Part shown: in pieces, positions 31,908 to 38,655 of the stretch
Layout: every line of letters starts with the position of its first letter
Numbering within the stretch: position 1 is the first letter of the stretch
Assembly: GCF_037137075.1 (NCBI RefSeq)
Contig: NZ_JBBBNV010000032.1
Location: 1 to 44,751 of the forward strand
Origin: JBBBNV01 sp037137075
Lineage (GTDB): Bacteria; Bacillota; Bacilli; Paenibacillales; NBRC-103111
Direction of reading: 5' to 3'
Length of the DNA stretch: 44,751 nucleotides
Position numbers and translations under genes: made by a program
The notes under the pieces: model-generated
Told to the model about the DNA's origin: nothing
Seen by the model: the letters and a program-made list of their open reading frames with translations, nothing else
The model's database searches: none

Positions 31908-32529
31908 CAGCATTGCCCCGTATGCTATCACGGAGCAAATCCGGACAGGCGTTCTGGCGAGCATCACGATTTCACAGGCGGCGCTGGAGAGCGGCTGGGG
32001 GGCGAGCGCGCCGGGCAACAATTTGTTCGGTATCAAAGGCACGGGCCAGGAGCAGACGACCCAGGAGTATATAAACGGCAGCTTCGTTACAGTCACCGCC
32101 GGATTTCGCGTCTACGACAGCTGGATTGGAAGCATTATCGACCACAGTGATTTTTTGGTGAATAACCCTCGTTATGAGAAGGCGGGATTTTTTGCAAGGT
32201 GCGCGGAGCTGGATTATGCGGGCGCTGCACAAGCGCTGCAAGACGCAGGCTATGCAACTGACCCGAGCTATGCCAACAAGCTGATTGCCATTGTGGAGAA
32301 CTATAAATTAGATGAATATGATCAGGAGGCGGAAGAAGGAATGGCATTGAAGTTGACGGCGGATTGGCAGTGGAAGCAGCTGGGGGATGCCTTGGACGGG
32401 CTGTATCACAAGGGATTGCTGTCGGACTACACTTGGGCGGAAAAAGCCTATAACCGGCAGCTCACACCATCGGAGCTGTCTTGGCTGAACACCATTGTGA
32501 TTGCCCGCAAGGCCGGAATAGAGGCCTAA
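31882..32529 (+). CDS. GH73 N-acetylglucosaminidase endolysin
   Basis: Peptidoglycan hydrolase for host lysis and release of the particles. The first about 145 residues of 215 are a glucosaminidase (GH73/FlgJ-like) domain with catalytic E36 in ITISQAALESGWGASAPGNNLFGIKG, then YINGSFVTVTAGFRVYDSWIGSIIDHSDFLV and PSYANKLIAIVENYKLDEYD. The C-terminal 60 residues (LTADWQWKQLGDALDGLYHKGLLSDYTWAEKAYNRQLTPSELSWL) look like a small helical domain common in Paenibacillus phage lysins. No signal peptide, so it depends on the holin. AGGGGGGAAAGACC precedes ATG 31882. Confidence 0.92.
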   Translation: MTTAQSFINSIAPYAITEQIRTGVLASITISQAALESGWGASAPGNNLFGIKGTGQEQTTQEYINGSFVTVTAGFRVYDSWIGSIIDHSDFLVNNPRYEKAGFFARCAELDYAGAAQALQDAGYATDPSYANKLIAIVENYKLDEYDQEAEEGMALKLTADWQWKQLGDALDGLYHKGLLSDYTWAEKAYNRQLTPSELSWLNTIVIARKAGIEA

Positions 32530-32753
32530 TATAATAGTAGAAACGCGGTGGGCAGTGAACCATGAATCGCATACAGGCCTGGAGAGATGCAGGTGTTAGA
32601 CCCCATCATCATGTGCGAGCCCTATCATAATGGAAGGTCGCTGCGTTGAATGAAAAATTGCAGGGAGCATATATATATAGAAGGAATACGGTGAGTGGCA
32701 GGTTCAGACAAGCCGATAACCCGTGAAACCCGCCAAAATATTGTCGAAAAGGC
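32530..32753. other. Intergenic region after the lysin gene
   Basis: No gene or clear terminator found. It contains an ATATATATATAG run near 32670 and leads into the tRNA promoter. No second copy of the tRNA 3' end was seen elsewhere in the window, so no attachment-site pair is supported. Confidence 0.5.
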
Positions 32754-32783
32754 TTGCACGCCATTCACCGGACGTGATATGAT
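32754..32783 (+). promoter_or_regulatory. Promoter of the tRNA gene
   Basis: TTGCAC (32754-32759), 18-nt spacer, TATGAT (32778-32783). It lies 31 nt before the tRNA, a usual distance for a short 5' leader. Confidence 0.65.
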
Positions 32784-32814
32784 TATCCCTGTCGTCATAG
32801 GACATCTATCACAT

Positions 32815-32888
32815 GGAACTGTGGTGTAGAGGCCTAACATGCCTGCCTGTCACGCAGGAGACCGCGGGTTCGAATCCCGTCAGTTCCG
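32815..32888 (+). tRNA. tRNA-Asp (anticodon GUC)
   Basis: A full 74-nt cloverleaf can be drawn by hand. Acceptor GGAACTG/CAGTTCC, D-stem GTGT/ACAT with a 9-nt loop AGAGGCCTA, anticodon stem CCTGC/GCAGG with loop CTGTCAC (anticodon GTC), variable AGACC, T-arm GCGGG-TTCGAAT-CCCGT, discriminator G73. The Asp identity elements G34, U35, C36, C38, G10-U25 and G73 are all present. CCA is not encoded (GTC follows), and the acceptor stem is not the usual Bacillus tRNA-Asp type. It stands alone just after the tail locus. Confidence 0.92.
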
Positions 32889-32927
32889 TCAATGTAGACT
32901 TGCAGCTTTGAGAAGGAAGTACTGTGG

Positions 32928-32956
32928 GCAGGAGGCCGTTCCTGCTCTTTTTTATT
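32928..32956 (+). terminator. Terminator after tRNA-Asp
   Basis: GCAGGA (32928-32933) pairs with TCCTGC (32940-32945), followed by TCTTTTTTATTT. Clear T-tract. Confidence 0.8.
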
Positions 32957-33002
32957 TGGTTTTTTATTTGGCTTTGATCTCACGGGAGAGGCGGGGTTTC
33001 TT

Positions 33003-33743
33003 TTGACGCCGGTATTGCAATTTCATCAGCTGCAAAAAAGCTTCTCCGGAAAGACCACCCGATGCTTGTTCTCCGGGGTATCCGCCCGGATGGATCAGCC
33101 GGAATCGGTTGCCTTGTTAGGTGCCTCCGGGCAAGGAAAAAGCACCCTGCTGCGCATAGTGGCTCTGCTGGATCAGCCGGATGCGGGGGAGCTGAGTCTG
33201 CACGGAAAGCCTGCAGCCCAGTGGCCGCCCCGGGAGTGGCGGATGCGGGTATGCTATGTGGCGCAGCAGTCGGTCATGCTGCCTGGTACGGTGGAGGATA
33301 ATTTACGGACGGTAAGTATACTGCATAACCGGACCTTTGAGAAGGAGCTGGCCCGCAAGCTTTTGACAAGATTAGGCCTGGAGCATCTGGACTTGGGCAA
33401 AAAGGCCGCGGACTTGTCCGGCGGTGAGAAGCAGCGGGTCGCCTTGGTCCGTTCGCTTTTACTGCGGCCGGAAATATTTTTGCTGGATGAAGTTACGGCT
33501 TCCTTAGATATTCACAGCAAGCAGGCGGTGGAGCAGGTGCTTGTAGAGTGGTATCGCCAAGAGGGAGCAGGGCTGATCTGGGTGACACATGACATGGAGC
33601 AGGCCCGGACGGCGTCGGACAAGGTTTGGTTTATGGCGGAAGGCACACTTGTGGAATGCACGGCGACTGCTGAATTTTTTGACCAGCCGGCAACCTTGGC
33701 CGCACGGCGGTTTATACAGGTTGCTGTGGAAGGAGAAGGTTAA
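33003..33743 (+). CDS. ABC transporter ATP-binding protein, FetA/YbbL type
   Basis: ATPase that pairs with the FetB-type membrane protein downstream; in E. coli the FetAB pair is linked to iron export and peroxide resistance. The 246 residues show Walker A GASGQGKST (40-48), a Q-loop region CYVAQQSVML, signature LSGGEKQR (about 138-145), Walker B IFLLDE with TASLD, and the switch His in WVTHDMEQA. The start is TTG 33003, preceded by GAGGCGGGG; no ATG fits better. Ends 3 nt before the permease gene. Substrate assignment rests on the neighbour only. Confidence 0.88.
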   Translation: MTPVLQFHQLQKSFSGKTTRCLFSGVSARMDQPESVALLGASGQGKSTLLRIVALLDQPDAGELSLHGKPAAQWPPREWRMRVCYVAQQSVMLPGTVEDNLRTVSILHNRTFEKELARKLLTRLGLEHLDLGKKAADLSGGEKQRVALVRSLLLRPEIFLLDEVTASLDIHSKQAVEQVLVEWYRQEGAGLIWVTHDMEQARTASDKVWFMAEGTLVECTATAEFFDQPATLAARRFIQVAVEGEG

Positions 33744-33746
33744 GTC

Positions 33747-34499
33747 ATGTCGCTCTTGGCGCTAGGAATGACGCTGGTATTTGTCTTCATTACGATGTTG
33801 ATCTCCATGTGGCAGAAGCTCGGGCTGGAGAAAGAGGTTTTTATCGGAACGATCCGGTCCGCAGTGCAGCTGCTTCTTGTCGGATATGTGCTGCAATTTG
33901 TGTTTCAAGCGGATCATCCGCTGCTGCTGCTTGTGATTGTTGCCATCATGATTGTAGTCGCCACATGGAACGCGGCGAAGCGAGGGCGAGGGGTTCGGGG
34001 TGTTATGGTGCGTGTTGGCGCGGCTATAGCTTGTACCGAAACGGTGGTCATGTCGCTGCTGTTGGGCCTCGGCATAATTGAAGCTGCGCCGCAATATATG
34101 ATTCCGCTCAGCGGGATGGTCATCGGCAGTGCGATGGTAGTATCGGGATTGTTCCTGAATCAGATGAAGCGGGAAATGGACTCGGCCCGGGGCGAGATCG
34201 AGGCGCTGCTGGCTCTTGGCGCTACACCCCGGCAGGCGATCCAGGATGCGCTGAAGCGTTCGGTGAAGGCCAGTATGATTCCGACGATTGACGGCATGAA
34301 AACGATAGGCCTGGTGCAGCTTCCGGGCATGATGACGGGCATGATTGTGGCGGGCGCAGACCCGGTCGAGGCTGTGCGCTACCAGATTCTGATTGTATTT
34401 TCTTTGTCGGCTTCGGCTGCGTTAAGCAGCATTTTGCTGGGAATGCTGTGCTATCGGTTGTGGTTCACCCCGCAGCAGCATTTACATTCCTTCAAGTAG
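33747..34499 (+). CDS. fetB: FetB-type ABC transporter permease (UPF0014)
   Basis: 250-residue membrane partner of the ATPase above, with about seven hydrophobic helices. Family marks include FIGTIRSAVQLLLVGYVLQFVF, AAPQYMIPLSGMVIGSAMVVSGLFLNQMKREMDSARGEIEALLALGATPRQA, KRSVKASMIPTIDGMKTIGLVQLPGMMTGMIVAGADPVEAVRYQILIVF. These match the UPF0014/YbbM family closely. Role in iron or metal export is inferred from E. coli. Followed by a stem-loop shared with the convergent acidic-protein gene. Confidence 0.92.
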   Translation: MSLLALGMTLVFVFITMLISMWQKLGLEKEVFIGTIRSAVQLLLVGYVLQFVFQADHPLLLLVIVAIMIVVATWNAAKRGRGVRGVMVRVGAAIACTETVVMSLLLGLGIIEAAPQYMIPLSGMVIGSAMVVSGLFLNQMKREMDSARGEIEALLALGATPRQAIQDALKRSVKASMIPTIDGMKTIGLVQLPGMMTGMIVAGADPVEAVRYQILIVFSLSASAALSSILLGMLCYRLWFTPQQHLHSFK

Positions 34500-34513
34500 A
34501 TCTCCTACACAAA

Positions 34514-34559
34514 CAGAAGCCCGCCTACCGGCCGTATCGGCCTGCAAGGTGAGCTTCTG
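34514..34559. terminator. Bidirectional terminator between fetB and the acidic-protein gene
   Basis: CAGAAGC (34514-34520) pairs with GCTTCTG (34553-34559), with an inner GGCC/GGCC stem. It sits between two convergent genes. Confidence 0.6.
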
Positions 34560-34576
34560 CTTTATCCGGTGCACTG

Positions 34577-34933
34577 CTAGGCGTCTTCTTCGTGTTCATC
34601 AGGATTGGAACCGCCTTCATCTTCATCCTCAATTACAGCGTCGTCTGCATCTGCATCCGGGGCATCAGCTTCTTCCGCTTCCTCCACAGAATCGGCTTCT
34701 CCTTCCGCATCGTCCGCAGCTTCGTCGTCGGCTTCTTCCTCGGCGGCATCCTCCGCCGTTTCATCTTCCACCACCGCTTCTTCTTCTGCCTCATCTGCTG
34801 CCTCATCGGCGCTGCTTTGAAGCGCGGCGCTGTTGTCCGCCTCCTCTGTGCTGCCGAAAACAAGGCTGGCAGCTTCGTTCTCCAGCAATTGATCTCCGTC
34901 CAGTGGGCCGCCGTTGAATTGATTGTCCGTCAT
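34577..34933 (-). CDS. Extremely acidic Ala/Asp/Glu-rich protein (118 aa)
   Basis: Unknown protein with 50 Asp/Glu in 118 residues, one His, and no Lys or Arg. The first about 35 residues are ordinary (TDNQFNGGPLDGDQLLENEA, then SLVFGSTEEADNSA); the rest is a low-complexity run of A, D, E, S and V, likely disordered. Despite the composition it is probably real: on the reverse strand GAGAGGAG lies 8 nt before the ATG at 34933 and a terminator follows its stop. Frames on the other strand are open only because of the biased sequence. Cation buffering, nucleic acid mimicry or a spore or matrix role are all possible and untested. Confidence 0.7.
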   Translation of the reverse strand: MTDNQFNGGPLDGDQLLENEAASLVFGSTEEADNSAALQSSADEAADEAEEEAVVEDETAEDAAEEEADDEAADDAEGEADSVEEAEEADAPDADADDAVIEDEDEGGSNPDEHEEDA

Positions 34934-35131
34934 GTTTCATTCTCCTCTCAGGGAATAAAATCTGTGACTGGGGGCTGTGTTCATTAGTATATATATGAGG
35001 TGGAATCCTGTTCATTCCTGTAGCGCATGCGACGTTTTGTAACCTTGTCCTGAATAAAATTCGCTCTATGAAAAAAGCCTGTTTTTGCCGTTTTCACCGG
35101 TTGACGATTTTGGAGTTGCCTCATGCGTCAT

Positions 35132-35176
35132 AACAAAGAACAGTGCGGCCCAAGGGGGTTCCGCACTGTCTTTGTT
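35132..35176 (-). terminator. Terminator of the pectinesterase gene
   Basis: AACAAAGA-A-CAGTGCGG pairs with CCGCACTG-TCTTTGTT, a 16-bp stem with one bulge and a 12-nt loop. It lies 13 nt after the pectinesterase stop. Confidence 0.75.
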
Positions 35177-35189
35177 GAGCCTCCAGCTT

Positions 35190-36092
35190 CTAGTTTATTG
35201 GATTCCAGCCGTCCACACCGGCCAAAATTCGCTCCGGTGTCAGGTGGCCAGCTTCTTCAGCCGTGAGCTGCCGGGACCAGGAAACCCGCGCGCCGGTATT
35301 TCCGCCCGGGCCCGTGCTGCCAAATTCCCCATAGCGGACGGTCTGCTCATTGTTCGGATCGCGCCAGTTGTCCCAGCCCTCCGGGTGGATGTGCGCGCCC
35401 ATCCACGTATGGATGAATACCGTATGAGCGTGCGGACGCCATGGCCGCCCCAAGTAAACGTCCAGATCCTCGGATGCAGCGGTCAGCCTGCAATCGATAA
35501 AAACATAGCCGACCGGCGTTCTTTCCGCGGTGCAGGCCGCCGTAATGTAGCCGCCGCGCAGGCTGTGAAGCTCACATTGCCGGAAAACAGCCGTAGCTTC
35601 ACCGAAAATATAATCGACGTGGCCTTCAATATAGCAGTTCGTAAAATAATGGCGGCCTTTGCAGGTATAAAGGGTATCCTGATAGCTGAGCAGACGGACA
35701 TTGTTAATTACCGCCCGATCTCCGGCGAGATACAGTGCTACCGCCTGGCCGATGCCTTCTCCGACGCCGGCAGTATTGTGTACGGTCAGTCGCTCCATGC
35801 GGAAATCATCGCCCAGAGCGGAAACGACCGCCGTGCGGAACGTTCCGAGCGGCTGGCCCTCGACGCCGATCATGTTGGCATGCTGATGGTATGTAAGGAT
35901 GGTCCCGTCTACGCTTTCCCCGATGAGATGAATCAAGGTTTTGTTATCCGGAATCGTAATTTTCTCACGGTAGACGCCGTTTTTGATATGAATTACAGAA
36001 GGGACCTGCCAATGAACGCGAACCGTGTCGATCGCGGCTTGAATCGTTGTGAAGTCGCCGCTGCCGTCCTGGGCTACTGTAAACTGCTGCAT
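35190..36092 (-). CDS. Pectinesterase (pectin methylesterase, CE8)
   Basis: Removes methyl esters from (oligo)galacturonate in a right-handed beta-helix fold. The 300-residue protein has all active-site blocks: GQAVAL (115-120, Q116), QDTLY (138-142, Q138 and acid/base D139), DYIFG (160-164, nucleophile D160) and GRPW (215-218, R216). The N-terminus FTVAQDGSGDFTTIQAAID is the family's usual start. ATG 36092 follows AAGGAGG; an upstream extension to 36134 adds no signal peptide. Without a signal peptide it should act in the cytoplasm on imported methylated oligogalacturonides. Downstream on the same strand of the binding-protein gene, with a hairpin in between. Confidence 0.93.
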   Translation of the reverse strand: MQQFTVAQDGSGDFTTIQAAIDTVRVHWQVPSVIHIKNGVYREKITIPDNKTLIHLIGESVDGTILTYHQHANMIGVEGQPLGTFRTAVVSALGDDFRMERLTVHNTAGVGEGIGQAVALYLAGDRAVINNVRLLSYQDTLYTCKGRHYFTNCYIEGHVDYIFGEATAVFRQCELHSLRGGYITAACTAERTPVGYVFIDCRLTAASEDLDVYLGRPWRPHAHTVFIHTWMGAHIHPEGWDNWRDPNNEQTVRYGEFGSTGPGGNTGARVSWSRQLTAEEAGHLTPERILAGVDGWNPIN

Positions 36093-36131
36093 ACGTTGGG
36101 AATCCTCCTTGCAAGTGGGATCATCGTGCAG

Positions 36132-36164
36132 CAAGAGACACCGGGCAATCCGGTGTCTCTTGCA
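36132..36164 (-). terminator. Perfect 14-bp stem-loop between the binding-protein and pectinesterase genes
   Basis: GCAAGAGACACCGG and CCGGTGTCTCTTGC pair perfectly around a 5-nt loop. No T-tract follows on the reverse strand, so it may limit read-through or protect the upstream mRNA rather than terminate fully. Confidence 0.6.
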
Positions 36165-36192
36165 TTCCGCAGCGCTGGTGTGCGCGGCAGGC

Positions 36193-37701
36193 TTATTTTT
36201 GGTTTTGCTTCAGGTAATACGCTTTGTATTCTTCTTTAATTTTTTGGCCGCCGGATTTGTTCCATTTCTCGATTTCGGCCATGTAGCCTGCCTCGTCAAG
36301 CTTGCCCATGATGAACTTGGTTTGAGCATCGACAATCATTTGCTCCAGCTCTTTACCGCGCTCATTGTAGGTTGCGGAGATCAGGGTCAGAGCCGGGTTC
36401 GGCACGACGTGCTTGGCGATTTCCTTTGTTACAGCCTGACCTTTTTCACCGATGGCAACGTCTTTTTGCGGCAGAACGTTGTAGCCTTCAATGTAAGGGA
36501 AGTTGTCGCGGTAAGGCTTCACTTCACGTTGGAACGCAGTGAAATCAGTAAACTCGGTTTTGTTGTCGGTTGTTTTGACAAAATGCTTGTTCTCAATACC
36601 GCGCATCAGCAACGTAGCCATGTCCGGATCCATCAGCTGATCGAGGAATTTAAGCAGGCGTTTCACTTCAGCTTCGGTTTTAACGGTACCCTTTGGAATC
36701 ACGTAGATACCGGAGTTGCCGGTTTGGCCAGCAACACGCAGGCCGTTCGGGCCTTCAAGCGGCGCTACATCTACAACAGCCTTCGGATCTGTTTTGGACA
36801 GTCGATCCTGTTGGCTTTTGGCTGTGTTGGCAACAGCAACCTTCAGACCTACACGGCCGGCGTCATATTGCTTGTCGGCTTCAGTGGAGTCGAATGCTGC
36901 AAAGTCTTTGTTGATTAAGCCGTCATCATACAGACGCTTGTAGAATTTCATGACGTCAGTATATTCTTTGGTTTCGAACTCCGCTGTAAAGTTGCCGTCC
37001 TTGTCTACCGCCCATTTGTTCGGCGCGCCCATAGCAACCGCGAAGCGGGTAGTCAGCGAGTATTGGCCTTCGTTATACTTTTTGAACAGCAGGGTGCCGT
37101 TTGTGTCGGCTTTACCATTTTTGTCCGGGTCGTTCAAGGTCATAGCCTTAACCACATTGTACCAGTCGTCCAATGTTTTCGGAAGCGGCATGCCCAGGCT
37201 GTCGAGCCAGTCTTTGCGATAAACAATAGCTGCGCGAGCGATTTCGGAGAAAACCGGTACGCCGTAAATTTTGCCGTCTACTTTAATGTTATCGAAGAAT
37301 TGGCTGTCTTGAGCGGATAAGTTTTTGTAATCCTTCAGATAAGGGCCAACCTCCCAGAACAGGTCCGATTGCATGGAGCTAATAATGTTCGGGTTGTATT
37401 GAACCTTCAGCAGCTTCGGCATTTCGTTGGATGCGAGCATGATGTTGATTTTGTCTTCATACGCCGCGTTCGGAATCCACTGGATGTTCAGCTTGGAATT
37501 GGTGTATTTCTCGATAGCCTGCTCTACTTCATTGCCTGCAGCCGGAATGTCGCCGACTTGTGTCATACCGATGCTGATATCCAAGGGGCCGGAGCCTTCG
37601 GCAGCATTTTCGGCTTCAGAGCCTTTTGTGCCGCAGCCTGCGATGATAGAACCGGTCAGCACGAGTGCGGTTAGTGTAGAAATCCACTTTGTCTTTTTCA
37701 T
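36193..37701 (-). CDS. Extracellular solute-binding lipoprotein (LplA-like)
   Basis: Binding protein of a family 1-type saccharide importer, 502 residues. Lipoprotein signal MKKTKWISTLTALVLTGSIIAGC (lipobox IAGC, Cys23), then EKYTNSKLNIQWIPNAAYEDKINIMLASNEMPKLL, GKIYGVPVFSEIARAAIVYRKDWLDSLGMPLPKTLDDWYNVVKA, and the calcium-loop-like DPDKNGKADT, usual in the long Paenibacillus LplA-like proteins. ATG 37701 follows AGGAGGGAG. No permease genes are next to it, so it is an orphan here. The pectinesterase behind it suggests pectin fragments as ligand (inference). Confidence 0.92.
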   Translation of the reverse strand: MKKTKWISTLTALVLTGSIIAGCGTKGSEAENAAEGSGPLDISIGMTQVGDIPAAGNEVEQAIEKYTNSKLNIQWIPNAAYEDKINIMLASNEMPKLLKVQYNPNIISSMQSDLFWEVGPYLKDYKNLSAQDSQFFDNIKVDGKIYGVPVFSEIARAAIVYRKDWLDSLGMPLPKTLDDWYNVVKAMTLNDPDKNGKADTNGTLLFKKYNEGQYSLTTRFAVAMGAPNKWAVDKDGNFTAEFETKEYTDVMKFYKRLYDDGLINKDFAAFDSTEADKQYDAGRVGLKVAVANTAKSQQDRLSKTDPKAVVDVAPLEGPNGLRVAGQTGNSGIYVIPKGTVKTEAEVKRLLKFLDQLMDPDMATLLMRGIENKHFVKTTDNKTEFTDFTAFQREVKPYRDNFPYIEGYNVLPQKDVAIGEKGQAVTKEIAKHVVPNPALTLISATYNERGKELEQMIVDAQTKFIMGKLDEAGYMAEIEKWNKSGGQKIKEEYKAYYLKQNQK

Positions 37702-37840
37702 GGTGTAGTACTCCCTCCTAAATATGTCGCTTTTATTCTCTATCTGTTTCGTTGACCGCCCGGCCTAGCCGGGTGTCGGTTGCCTCGGTTTTATTATGCA
37801 CGAAAAATGGTAATTTGCCAGACATTGAATTTAACTTATT

Positions 37841-37856
37841 AAGTAAGCGCTTACTT
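37841..37856. promoter_or_regulatory. cre-like catabolite operator upstream of the LplA-like gene
   Basis: AAGTAAGCGCTTACTT is a perfect 16-bp palindrome whose core GTAAGCGCTTAC is that of CcpA sites. It lies 140 nt upstream of the binding-protein start. Confidence 0.6.
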
Positions 37857-38149
37857 GTACCGCGATGGGGACAAAATAAGCCGAATTTAACATCGATATG
37901 CTCGATTTAACCGCTGTAATTTCCTTTATATTCTATTATATAAATTTTTATCCACATTAAGTAATAATAACAGATTGAAATAGTGTGGAATAGAACCCGG
38001 AAATGAAGCGCCTATTTTTGTGATGGACGGTCGGATCGGCAGCAAGTAGTGTGTCTCAAATTCCGGTTATTCAGAATCACCTGCTATCCGGCCGGATGCT
38101 TGTTCACATGTCCGCTAGTATGTCCGGCAGAGATGCTGAGGAAGAACCA

Positions 38150-38281
38150 ATGTTGAAAAGCGCCATCCAAAACCATGCACCGCAGCGCAAGTCTGGAGCT
38201 AAGCAGCGCAAGTCCGAAGAAAGGCGAAGGAAACCCCTGCCGGTGTACACGCCGATAGATGGATTTCCCAAGGCTGGCTAA
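38150..38281 (+). CDS. Doubtful small basic ORF (43 aa)
   Basis: ATG 38150 follows GAGGAAG and opens 43 codons rich in Lys/Arg (KSGAKQRKSEERRRKPLP). No family recognised and no terminator of its own; low-probability gene. Confidence 0.2.
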   Translation: MLKSAIQNHAPQRKSGAKQRKSEERRRKPLPVYTPIDGFPKAG

Positions 38282-38655
38282 TTTATTAAAAAAGACCGAG
38301 ACACTATTCGTGCCACCGATTGTAATATAATTCTCAAAATTCTTGTGAAGTGCTGGCAAGTTGAGTATAAAGGCTTCCAAGTTGGAATAAATGTGACAAG
38401 AGCTTAACGAGTCTTCGTTTTTTGCTTGTACGGCAGGCCCGATAAGGCTTCGGGCTGTTATCAGGACGCTTCACCTTCCTCCCATAAGCCAATTTTCCTG
38501 CGAGATACCGAACATTTTTCCGTAATTTCCTAAAAATTTTCGATTTTTCTCGTTTTTTATTGTCCTATTTATACAAAAGGAGCGGCAGATTATGTTACAA
38601 TACTTTACATACATCATAGAGAGCCGACTCATATGAACGAGTGGAGGGAAATACC

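Larger units (their letters stand above)
37702..38655. other. Long intergenic region between divergent binding-protein and chemotaxis genes
   Basis: About 950 nt. Left part: a CCCGGC-CTA-GCCGGG-like hairpin (near 37760-37775) in the leader of the binding-protein gene and the cre-like site at 37841. Middle: A/T-rich DNA and a doubtful 43-codon frame at 38150. Right: a TACAAT box near 38598 in front of the chemotaxis gene. Nothing else recognised. Confidence 0.5.

Noticed and set aside
32815..32888. tRNA as an attachment site for an integrated element
   Set aside because: No duplicate of the tRNA 3' end and no integrase are visible in the window.
34549..34987. Forward frames opposite the acidic protein
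   Set aside because: Open only because of the biased repeat-like sequence; the reverse frame has the binding site and start.
35085..36239. 384-codon forward frame over the pectinesterase
   Set aside because: Antisense shadow of a gene with all catalytic motifs; no start signal.
38051..38281. 76-codon frame starting GTG 38051
   Set aside because: No binding site at that GTG; only the inner ATG 38150 has a weak one, kept as a low-confidence entry.
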